Origin: Streptomyces sp. NBC_01754
GTDB taxonomy: Bacteria > Actinomycetota > Actinomycetes > Streptomycetales > Streptomycetaceae
DNA length: 64,000 bases
NCBI RefSeq assembly: GCF_035918015.1
Contig: NZ_CP109132.1
Location: 6,944,001 to 7,008,000, forward strand
Direction of reading: 5' to 3'
Shown here: in pieces, positions 51,021 to 58,368 of the stretch
How the letters are laid out: the number at the start of each line of letters is the position of its first letter
How positions within the stretch are numbered: the first letter of the stretch is position 1
Made by a program: the position numbers and the translations under genes
Notes under the pieces: model-generated
Databases searched by the model: none
What the model was told of the DNA's origin: nothing
Seen by the model: only the letters and a program-made list of their open reading frames with translations

Positions 51021-52739
51021 ATGACGGACAGCACGAACACGCGGGGCGCCGGCGGCGGTGACGGCGGTGAGGCCTTCGTATCCGCCTTCACCGCCGCCGG
51101 CGCCGACTACCTCTTCTGCTCGTCGGGGTCCGAGTGGGCCCCGGTGTGGGAGTCCCTCGCGCGGCGCCACCGCGACGGCGACCCGGCCCCCGGCTACCTC
51201 GACCTCACCCACGAGACCGTCGCGGTCGGCATGGCGACGGGCTACGGTCTGGTCACCCGCCGTCCGCAGGGCGTCCTCCTGCACGCGGCCCCCGGACTGC
51301 TCCAGGGCTCGATGGCCATCCACGGGGCGCTGCTCGCAGGCGTCCCCATGGTGGTCACCTCCTCGGAGTCCAGCACCTACGGCGACGGCCCGGGACCGGA
51401 CCCGGGAGGCCAGTGGTACCGCAACCTCTCCATCGTGGGCGGCCCGCACGGAGTTGCCCGGCCGTTCACCAAGTGGGCCACCGAGGCAGCCGGCGTCCAC
51501 ACCCTGCCCACGATGATCACCAGGGCCGCGGAGCTCGCCCGGCGGGCCCCGGCGGGCCCCTCGTACCTCAACATCCCGCTGGAGGTCCTCCTGGAGGACT
51601 GGGACGGCCGCGAGGCCAAGCCGGTCGCGGCCCCCGGCTCCACGCACAGCTCGCCCGAAGAGGTCGACCCCGTCGCCCAGTTGATCCGCGAGGCCGAGAA
51701 CCCGGTGATCGTCACGGAGACGGCCGGCCGTGAGGTGGGCGGCTTCGAGGCGCTCGTCGCCTTCGCGGAGGCCTGGAACATCCCGGTCGTCGAGCCCGAC
51801 TCGGCGGTCTGCGGCAACTTCCCGCGCAGCCACCCGCTGCACGCCGGCAGCGACATCGGCCCGTGGATGGACGAGGCGGACCTGATCCTCCTGGTCAACT
51901 GCCGCGTCCCCTTCTACCCGCCGAGCCGCCGCCCCGCCAAGGCGACGATCGTCGTCATCGACGAGGTACCGCAACGCCCGCACCTCGTCTACCAGGTGCT
52001 CTTCGCCGACCGGTACCTGGAGGGCAACGTCGCCAACTCCCTGCGCCAGCTGGCCAGGCGGGCCAAGGACCTCGACCCGGCCGCCGTGGACCGGCGCCGC
52101 ACCGTCCAGCAGCTGCGGTACGCGGCGGAGCAGTCCGCCATCGCCGAGGCGGAGTCCAGGGCGGAACAGGCCGAGGGGGTCGACCCGGTCCTGGTCGCCG
52201 CGGCCCTGCGGGAGCTGCTCGACGGCACCGACGCGCTGGTGGTCGACGAGACCATCACGCACAGCCGGGTCGTCAAGCGCCATCTGAAGACCGCCGGCCC
52301 CGACTCGTACTTCTACGTGCAGGGTGGGCTCGGACAGGGCATCGCGGTCGCGCTCGGCGCCAAACTCGCCGCTCCTGACCGCCCGGTGGTCTTCACGGTC
52401 GGAGACGGGGCCTTCACGTACAACCCGGTGATCCCCTCGTACGACGCCTCCAAGACGTACGGCCTGCCCGTACTGATCGTCGTCTTCAACAACCGGGTCT
52501 ACCGATCGATGAACCTCAACCACCGCAGGTTCTACCCCGAGGGCGCGGCCGCCGAGACCGGCGAGTGGCTCGGCACCGACCTGAACCGGCTGCCCCGGCT
52601 CGCGGCGTTCGCCGAGCCGTTCGGGATGCACACCGAGACCGTCGACACGCCCGACGCGCTCACCCCCGCCCTGGAGCGCGCGCTCCAGGCGGTGGCGGAC
52701 GGCACCACCGCCGTCGTCGACGTCCTCGTCACCCGCTGA
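51021..52739 (+). CDS. Thiamine-diphosphate-dependent enzyme (acetolactate synthase/2-ketoacid decarboxylase type)
   Basis: Three-domain ThDP enzyme, 572 residues. The Pyr domain has catalytic Glu65 in LTHETVAVGMATGYG. The central domain has IREAENPVIVTETAGREVGGFEAL. The PP domain has the cofactor motif GDGAFTYNPVIPSYDASKTYGLPVLIVVFNN (GDG to NN) and a YVQGGLGQGIAVALGAKLA loop. It is not obviously IlvB, because the FAD-binding signature is weak. Possible jobs are decarboxylation of a 2-keto acid or carboligation. It is 13 bases after the amidohydrolase and 19 before the Ldh2-type gene. Confidence 0.85.
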   Translation: MTDSTNTRGAGGGDGGEAFVSAFTAAGADYLFCSSGSEWAPVWESLARRHRDGDPAPGYLDLTHETVAVGMATGYGLVTRRPQGVLLHAAPGLLQGSMAIHGALLAGVPMVVTSSESSTYGDGPGPDPGGQWYRNLSIVGGPHGVARPFTKWATEAAGVHTLPTMITRAAELARRAPAGPSYLNIPLEVLLEDWDGREAKPVAAPGSTHSSPEEVDPVAQLIREAENPVIVTETAGREVGGFEALVAFAEAWNIPVVEPDSAVCGNFPRSHPLHAGSDIGPWMDEADLILLVNCRVPFYPPSRRPAKATIVVIDEVPQRPHLVYQVLFADRYLEGNVANSLRQLARRAKDLDPAAVDRRRTVQQLRYAAEQSAIAEAESRAEQAEGVDPVLVAAALRELLDGTDALVVDETITHSRVVKRHLKTAGPDSYFYVQGGLGQGIAVALGAKLAAPDRPVVFTVGDGAFTYNPVIPSYDASKTYGLPVLIVVFNNRVYRSMNLNHRRFYPEGAAAETGEWLGTDLNRLPRLAAFAEPFGMHTETVDTPDALTPALERALQAVADGTTAVVDVLVTR

Positions 52740-52758
52740 ACAGGAGGCACCAGCCACC

Positions 52759-53850
52759 ATGACCGACACCCCCGCCCCCCCTGCCCCCGGCCCGGGCACG
52801 ACCCTCGTTCCCGCCGAGGACCTGGCCGCCTTCGCCGCCGCACTGCTGGAGAAAGGGGGCCTGACGGCCGAGGACGCCCGGACCACGGCCGATGTCTTCG
52901 TCTGGGCCGCGCGGCGCGGCGTCGACTCGCACGGCACCGCCCGCGTCCCCGCCTATCTGGAGCTGCTGGCCAAGGGCGTGGCGAACGCCCGGCCCGCGAT
53001 CACGGTCGAGTCCACGGCGCCGGCCGCAGCGGTCCTGGACGCCGACCGGGCGCCCGGTCCGGTGGCCCTCACCCGGGCGGCCCAGGAGGCGGTGGACCGG
53101 GCCAGGACGTACGGCGTCGCCACCGTCGGTGTGCGCCGCACCGTCCACACCGGGGCCATCGGCTACTACGTGTCCCAGATCGCCGAACAGGGCCTGATCG
53201 GCCTCGGGTTCGTCTCCGGCATGCCCAACATGGGCTACACCGGGGTGAAGGGCGCGGCCGTGGCGACCAGCCCGCTGGCCGTCGCGGTCCCCGCGGCCGG
53301 ACACGCCCCTCTGCTCCTCGACATGGCGACCGCCACCATCGCACTGGGAAGGATCCGGCAGGCGAAGGCCGAGGGTACCCCGCTCCCGGAGGGGGCCGCG
53401 GCCACCGGGGACGGTACGCCGACGACCGACCCGGAGCAGGCGGTCATGCCGCTGCCGCTCGGCGGAGCCAAGGGCTCGGGCATGTCGCTCGCCTTCGAAC
53501 TGCTCACCAGCGTGCTGGTCGGGGCACCCATCTTCTCGTCCTTCCACTCGGACGACCCACAAGGACGCAAGCACCGCCAGAACGCCCTGCTGATCGCGGT
53601 GGACCCGGCCGCCTTCGGCGGCGCGGAGGCGTTCACCGAGGCCGTGGACACCACGCTCAGCACGCTCAAGGGCCTGCCGGTGGCGGACGGTGCCGCGGGC
53701 GTGTTCTACCCGGGTGAGCGCTCGGCGGCGCTCTCGGCCGAACGCGACCGCGCGGGGGTACCGGTGGCCCCCAAGGTGTGGCGCGAACTCCTGGCGAAGG
53801 CCGACGAGTTCGGCGTCGCAGCGCCGAGGATCGTGGGCGACGCCGGCTGA
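52759..53850 (+). CDS. Malate/L-lactate dehydrogenase family (Ldh2) oxidoreductase
   Basis: NAD(P)-dependent Ldh2-superfamily enzyme, 363 residues, distinct from Rossmann-type LDHs. Seen: DVFVWAARRGVDSHGTARVPAYLELL with the catalytic His in DSHG, GVATVGVRRTVHTGAIGYYV, VSGMPNMGYTGVKGAAVATSPLAVAVP, LPLGGAKGSGMSLAFELL and RKHRQNALLIAVDP. The family reduces 2-keto acids such as sulfopyruvate, 2,3-diketogulonate, ureidoglycolate or imine acids, so the substrate is open. The ATG at 52759 follows AGGAGG. It is last in the catabolic island, followed by a strong convergent terminator. Confidence 0.87.
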   Translation: MTDTPAPPAPGPGTTLVPAEDLAAFAAALLEKGGLTAEDARTTADVFVWAARRGVDSHGTARVPAYLELLAKGVANARPAITVESTAPAAAVLDADRAPGPVALTRAAQEAVDRARTYGVATVGVRRTVHTGAIGYYVSQIAEQGLIGLGFVSGMPNMGYTGVKGAAVATSPLAVAVPAAGHAPLLLDMATATIALGRIRQAKAEGTPLPEGAAATGDGTPTTDPEQAVMPLPLGGAKGSGMSLAFELLTSVLVGAPIFSSFHSDDPQGRKHRQNALLIAVDPAAFGGAEAFTEAVDTTLSTLKGLPVADGAAGVFYPGERSAALSAERDRAGVPVAPKVWRELLAKADEFGVAAPRIVGDAG

Positions 53851-53996
53851 CCGGCCGGTGCGCGGTGCGCGGTGTACGACCCGGCGGTGCGGACCGGGTC
53901 GTGCGCCGTGCACCGGCATGCGTTCCGCGGACGGGTCGCCGCCGCGGGTGACCCGGCGTGTGCCGGTCACCGGGGGCACGCCGGGCCACCCGCGAG

Positions 53997-54024
53997 GAGG
54001 GCCCTCACGGTGGTGAGGGCCCTC
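53997..54024. terminator. Bidirectional terminator between catabolic and iron loci
   Basis: GAGGGCCCTCAC and GTGAGGGCCCTC form a perfect 12-bp stem with a GGTG loop, between the convergent Ldh2 gene (end 53850) and beta-propeller gene (end 54045). Confidence 0.8.
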
Positions 54025-54044
54025 GGACGGGGAGATCCCAGGTG

Positions 54045-55100
54045 TCAGCCGGAGACGCTGAAGCGGTGGATCTGGTCCTTGCCGTCGACGCCCGCTCCGG
54101 ACTTGTCGACCACGTAGGCGGTGCCGCCCACGATCTCCACGTGGTTCGGGTTGGCTCCGGTGGTGACGGTCCGGACGACCTTGCCCGTCTTCGGGTTGAC
54201 GACCGAGACGGTGCCGGCGGTGCGGTTGGCGACCACGAGGTTGCCCGAACGGTGGTCGGCGGCGACGGACAGGGCGCCCTCGCCGGTGGTGACGGACTTG
54301 GCCACGCGGCCCTTCTTGAGGTCGACGACCGAGACCCCGCCGGCGTTCTGGTCGGCGGTGTAGGCGGTCTTGCCGTCCTTGGAGAGGGCGATCGAGATCG
54401 GGCCGCCGGCGACGGGGATGAGCCGCGGCGACTTGGACTTGGTGGTGATCTCGATGATCTGGTCGCCGTTGAGGTCGGCGGCGTAGACGGTGCCCGTCTT
54501 CTCGTTCACGGTCAGGCCGGTCGGCCCGGAGTCCGCGACGGTGATCCGCTTCTTCTCCTTGAAGGTCTTGGAGTCGAAGGCGACCAGGGTGCCGTCCGTG
54601 AAGGCGCTCGCCCACACGGTGTTGTGACGCTCATCGACGACGACCTCGCGCGCGTGCTTCACGTTCGGCAGTGTGGCGAGATGCTTGCCGGTGCGCTGGT
54701 CGTAGACGGCGACGCTGTCGTCGCGGCTGTTCGTCGTCCAGACGGTGTTGTGCTCGTCGTCCACGGCCACGCCGTACACGGCCTCGAGGGCGCCGGTGTC
54801 CGCGTCGGTGACGGGCGGGGTGATGGTCTGCTTGACCTTGAGCGTCTTCGGGTCCACCTTCAGCAGGCCGGAGCTCACCACCGGCGGCCGGCCCACGGCG
54901 GACGTCGCCCACAGGACGTTGTTCCGCTCGGAGAAGGAGGACTGGTAGAGGCCGTTCGCCAGCGGCGCCACGGTGACGGTGTCGCGGGGGGCGGAGTGTG
55001 CGAAGGAGGTGCCCGTCAGTCCGGCGGTGGTGCCCGCCATGACGGCGACGGCGATCGCGGCACGGGTGACGGTGCGACGGCTGCTAGGGATGGAGGTCAT
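54045..55100 (-). CDS. Secreted YncE-like beta-propeller protein, iron-box controlled
   Basis: Exported protein of 351 residues. The signal peptide is clear: RRTVTRAAIAVAVMAGTTAGLTGTSFAHSA with likely cleavage after SFA. The rest is a repeated YVTN/NHL-type propeller: repeats such as GNLVVANRTAGTVSVVNPKTGKVVRTV, NTVWTTNSRDDSVAVYDQRTGK and GTVYAADLNGDQIIEI occur six to seven times. YncE-like proteins bind DNA or surface ligands and are often iron-repressed. A DmdR-type iron box lies 53 bases upstream. It has no membrane anchor, so it may be soluble or associate with the adjacent surface protein. Confidence 0.85.
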   Translation of the reverse strand: MTSIPSSRRTVTRAAIAVAVMAGTTAGLTGTSFAHSAPRDTVTVAPLANGLYQSSFSERNNVLWATSAVGRPPVVSSGLLKVDPKTLKVKQTITPPVTDADTGALEAVYGVAVDDEHNTVWTTNSRDDSVAVYDQRTGKHLATLPNVKHAREVVVDERHNTVWASAFTDGTLVAFDSKTFKEKKRITVADSGPTGLTVNEKTGTVYAADLNGDQIIEITTKSKSPRLIPVAGGPISIALSKDGKTAYTADQNAGGVSVVDLKKGRVAKSVTTGEGALSVAADHRSGNLVVANRTAGTVSVVNPKTGKVVRTVTTGANPNHVEIVGGTAYVVDKSGAGVDGKDQIHRFSVSG

Positions 55101-55152
55101 GCTGAGGTCAGCTCCCTGAAGAGGGGTACGGTGGATTCGTAACTCTTACAAC

Positions 55153-55171
55153 TTAGCTTAGCCTTACCTAA
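55153..55171. promoter_or_regulatory. DmdR/IdeR-type iron box upstream of beta-propeller gene
   Basis: TTAGCTTAGCCTTACCTAA closely matches the actinobacterial iron box (consensus TTAGGTTAGGCTCACCTAA from memory). It sits 53 bases upstream of the beta-propeller start at 55100, so that gene should be repressed by iron-loaded DmdR. Confidence 0.8.
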
Positions 55172-55241
55172 GTAACACCCTTTCAGGATGTGACCTGGGC
55201 GACAACTTGCCTGTGCGGATGCTGTGTTCGGGCTCGGTTTG

Positions 55242-56647
55242 TCAGGCCTGGGCGGCCGGACCGCCGGCCCGTCGCCGAACGGTGAGCAGGACGGTCGCCC
55301 CCGCTCCACCCGCTCCACCCGCTCCGCCCGCGGCCGCGGCCGCCGCGGACCAGGCGATGGTCGCGTACGAGGCGGAGTTCGCCGCGGACGCGGCGGTGGT
55401 GGTGGCGTCCGTGGCGAGTGGCGTGGTGGCGGCAGCCTGGGCGTTGTCCGACACGACAGCCGCCGTTCCGGGCACACTCGCCGTGATGTCGACCCGGAGC
55501 GTGGTCGACGGGCTGGGAGCGAGGAAGCGCAGCCAGTGGGCTCCGGCGGAGGTGTCCGCCGGGATCGTCACGTCCCCCTCGTACGCGCCGGCCGTATCGG
55601 CCTTCCACTGGCCGAGGATCTCCTCGTCGTCGAACTTGACGGTGACGGTCTGGCCGGCCGGGAACTTCGTGACCTTGAAATGGATCTGCCCTCCCGCCTC
55701 CACCTGGCTCGCCGTCACCTCGGCTGTGGCACCCCGCGAGGTGGAGGCACTGGCGGGTGCCCCGGAGGCTGCCGGGACCGGAGTCCCGGAGCTTCCGGCG
55801 GCGTTGCCGCCCGAGCTGCCCGTGGTGCCGTCGGAACCGGACGCGGACCCCGTGGTGACGGTGAAGTCCGCGCGGAGGCTGGTCGAGGGGTTGGGGGCGA
55901 GGAAGCGCAGCCGGTGGGCGCCCTTCGTGGCGTCCGAGGGGACGGTGACGGTGCCGGTGAAGGAACCGTCCGCGCCGGTGCTCGGCCACTGGCCGATGAT
56001 CTCCTCGTCGTCCAGCTTGGCGGTGACGCTCTGGCCCCTGACGAATCCTGACAGGGTGAAGGTGACCTTGTCGCCGGCCGTCACCCCGGAGTCGGTCAGT
56101 CGCACTTTCGGCACGGCGGCCGGGGCGCTCTCCGTCGGCTTCGGGCTCGGCGCCGGGTCCGTGGTGGGTGACGGGCCGGGAGGCGGCGCGTCCCCGGTCA
56201 CCGTCAGGTTCTCGCTGCGGACGCTCGTCTGCGGTGCCAGGAAGCGCAGCCAGCGCCCGTCGCCCGGGGCGGTGCCGGTGGGAACGGTCACCGTGCCCGA
56301 CACCCTGCCGTCGTCACCGATCGCGAGGTCCTTCAGCAGGACGGCGTCGTCGTCGAGCTTGACGGCCAACTGGCCTCCCGCAGGGAAGCCGGACACCGTG
56401 AACGCCACCTCGCCGCCCGCCTTCACGGACGTCGAGCCCGGCGTCACCGACGGCGCGGAGGCGTCCGCGACGAGCGTGACCGGGTCCGTGGCCTCCGCCC
56501 CGGCGGAGCCGGCGCCGGCCAGGGGTGCGGCGAGGGCTCCGAGGCCGAGCGTGGCTCCGGCGGCGAGCGAGGCGAGGCGGCCGAGCCGGGGGCGGGAGGC
56601 CGCGGTGGCGGGCGCGGGGGTGTGAGGGGGGGGCTGGCAGGGATCAT
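55242..56647 (-). pseudogene. Surface protein with three Ig-like repeats; start and body out of frame at a poly-C tract
   Basis: The body (55242-56447 and upstream in the same frame) encodes three repeats of about 90-100 residues, each with a GF-GQ-V-V-K-DDEEI-like segment and a LRFLAPxPST ending, then a C-terminal hydrophobic segment and RRR tail. Upstream in that frame is a textbook export signal: RLGRLASLAAGATLGLGALAAPLAGAGSAGAEA. However, it has no start codon. The only good start, ATG at 56647 after AGGAGCAGCACACC, is one base out of phase; a run of eight C just after it (complement of Gs at about 56626-56633) would restore frame if it were nine. It is either a sequencing error or a slippage-prone switch. 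An iron box lies upstream. Confidence 0.75.
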
Positions 56648-56740
56648 GGTGTGCTGCTCCTGGCAGGCGGGGGGAAGGATGAAGTAGGCGTGCGGCTCAG
56701 GGAGTGCGCGGGAGGCGCGGCTTCGAAGGCGGAGGTAAAC

Positions 56741-56759
56741 TTAGGTAAGCCTACCCTTA
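56741..56759. promoter_or_regulatory. DmdR-type iron box upstream of surface-protein gene
   Basis: TTAGGTAAGCCTACCCTTA matches the iron-box consensus at about 14 of 19 positions. It lies about 95 bases upstream of the surface-protein ATG (56647, minus strand) and within the divergent region shared with the esterase gene at 56866. Confidence 0.65.
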
Positions 56760-56813
56760 CCTGACGGTGTGTCCTCGCTCCCGGAACTCTCCGCCGCCAC
56801 GGACGCCCGCGTG

Positions 56814-56832
56814 GCAGGTAAGGTGACCCTAA
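56814..56832. promoter_or_regulatory. DmdR-type iron box upstream of esterase gene
   Basis: GCAGGTAAGGTGACCCTAA keeps both AGGT-AGG and CCTAA arms of the consensus (about 12 of 19). It lies 34 bases before the GTG of the esterase gene, a good position for repression. Confidence 0.6.
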
Positions 56833-56865
56833 GTCATCTGCCCCCGTCGTTTCGGAGCCTTCCCC

Positions 56866-58167
56866 GTGATCACGTGCACGCCGCCTCAGGACGCACCGCG
56901 CCGACCCCCGAGGGTCCCGCGCCCGGAGGAGCTGACGCGGCTCACCGAACCCGGGTGCCGGCTGCCCGGGCCGGGGGAGACCGAGGCGTTCTGGGCCGAG
57001 GTGCGACGCGGCGGCGGTCCGGTCGTCTCCGAGGACCCCCGGGGCGAAGCCGACCATCGAGCCGTGACGTTCCTGTGGCGCGGCACCGGCACCACCCGGG
57101 CCGTCCAGGTGCTCCCCAACAAACTCGGTGACCCCCGGGCCCCCGAGGACAACCTGATGGAGCGGCACCCCGGCTCCGACGTCTGGCACTGGACGCTGCG
57201 GCTGCGCCACGACTGGCGCGGCACCTACGACTTCTACGTGGACGAAGGGGGCGGCCCCGAGGCGGGCACCCCCGAGTACTGGCGGTGGCTGCGTGCCCGG
57301 CGCCGCCCCGACCCGTTCAACCCCCGTGCGCTGCCCCGCCGCTGGAGCGGGGACCCGGTCTCCTACACCGAACTCCCGGCCGCTCCGCGCGCCACGGACT
57401 GGGAGCCCCGGCCCGACGTCCCCAGGGGCCGCGTGGCCGCCCATGACGTCCCGGCCCGCACACTCGGCGGCGGCAGCCGCCGCGTATGGCTCTACGAACC
57501 GCCGCTGCCCGTCGGGCACACCGCCGGCCTCCCGGTGCTGGTCCTCCTCGACGGGGAGCACTGGCAGCCGGAGCTGGGCGTCGCCCACCTGCTGGACAAC
57601 CTCATCGCCCAGGGGCGCCTCCCGCCGATCGTCGCCCTGCTGCCGGAGTCGGTGGACACCGGAACCCGCTGGGCGGACATGACCTGCCGTCAGGACTTCG
57701 CCACCTTCCTCGCCGAGGAGCTGCTGCCCTGGGCCGCCGGCCGGCTGCCCGTCACGGACGACCCGGCCCGCACCGTCGTCGCCGGACAGAGCCTGGGCGG
57801 ACTGTGCGCGGCCCACACGGCGCTCTCCGTCCCTGGGCGCTTCGGCAACGCACTCGTCCAGTCGGGTTCCTTCTGGTGGCCGGACGGCCCAGAGGCCGAA
57901 TGGCTCACCGGCCAGATCGCGCGGGGTCCGAGGGTCCCGGTCCGCTTCCGGCTCTCCTTCGGTGAGCAGGAGTGGGTGGCGCTGCCCGCCGCCCGGCGGC
58001 TGCGCGACACGCTCGCCGCAGCCGGTTACGCGGACGCCTCCTACCACGAGTTCAACGGCGGACACGACTACCTGTGCTGGCGTACCGAACTCGCGGACGG
58101 CCTGGTCGACCTGCTGTCCCGGGCCGGGGCGGGGGCCGGCCCGCAGCCCGCCGCCCCGGAGGCGTAA
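56866..58167 (+). CDS. Enterochelin esterase-like hydrolase (Fes family)
   Basis: Alpha/beta hydrolase of 433 residues, cytosolic, expected to hydrolyse the Fe(III)-catechol trilactone to release iron. The GTG at 56866 follows CGGAGCCTTCCCC. The N-terminal domain (about 20-190) is Fes-like: VTFLWRGTGTTRAVQVLPNKL and GSDVWHWTLRLRHDWRGTYDFYVDE. The C-terminal hydrolase has VLVLLDGEHW, GQSLGG with Ser309 and GGHDYLCWR with His400. It is divergent from the surface-protein gene, with iron boxes between, and convergent with the mbtH end. Sequence and the serine NRPS next door agree on an enterobactin-type substrate. Confidence 0.9.
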   Translation: MITCTPPQDAPRRPPRVPRPEELTRLTEPGCRLPGPGETEAFWAEVRRGGGPVVSEDPRGEADHRAVTFLWRGTGTTRAVQVLPNKLGDPRAPEDNLMERHPGSDVWHWTLRLRHDWRGTYDFYVDEGGGPEAGTPEYWRWLRARRRPDPFNPRALPRRWSGDPVSYTELPAAPRATDWEPRPDVPRGRVAAHDVPARTLGGGSRRVWLYEPPLPVGHTAGLPVLVLLDGEHWQPELGVAHLLDNLIAQGRLPPIVALLPESVDTGTRWADMTCRQDFATFLAEELLPWAAGRLPVTDDPARTVVAGQSLGGLCAAHTALSVPGRFGNALVQSGSFWWPDGPEAEWLTGQIARGPRVPVRFRLSFGEQEWVALPAARRLRDTLAAAGYADASYHEFNGGHDYLCWRTELADGLVDLLSRAGAGAGPQPAAPEA

Positions 58168-58182
58168 CCCACTTCGCCGTCG

Positions 58183-58368
58183 TCACCGGCCCGGCTCCGG
58201 AACACCCGTACAGGCGGCGTGAGGGGCCGGGCCGAAGCGGACGGTCCACCCGGGCGGCACCGCCCGCCACACCGGCCACAGGGACAGCCGCCCCTCGGCG
58301 TTCTCCAGGACGAGACAGGTGTCCGCGTCCTCGGGGCCCGGGTCGAAGGGGCCGGCGTCCCGGTTCAC
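58183..58368 (-). CDS. MbtH-like protein
   Basis: NRPS partner of 61 residues that binds and activates adenylation domains. The family pattern is complete: FDPGPEDADTCLVLENAEGRLSLWPVWRAVPPGWTVRFGPA, with the invariant SLWP and PPGW tryptophans. Its ATG at 58368 overlaps the NRPS stop (ATGA), so the two are translationally coupled and presumably act together. Confidence 0.92.
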   Translation of the reverse strand: MNRDAGPFDPGPEDADTCLVLENAEGRLSLWPVWRAVPPGWTVRFGPAPHAACTGVPEPGR

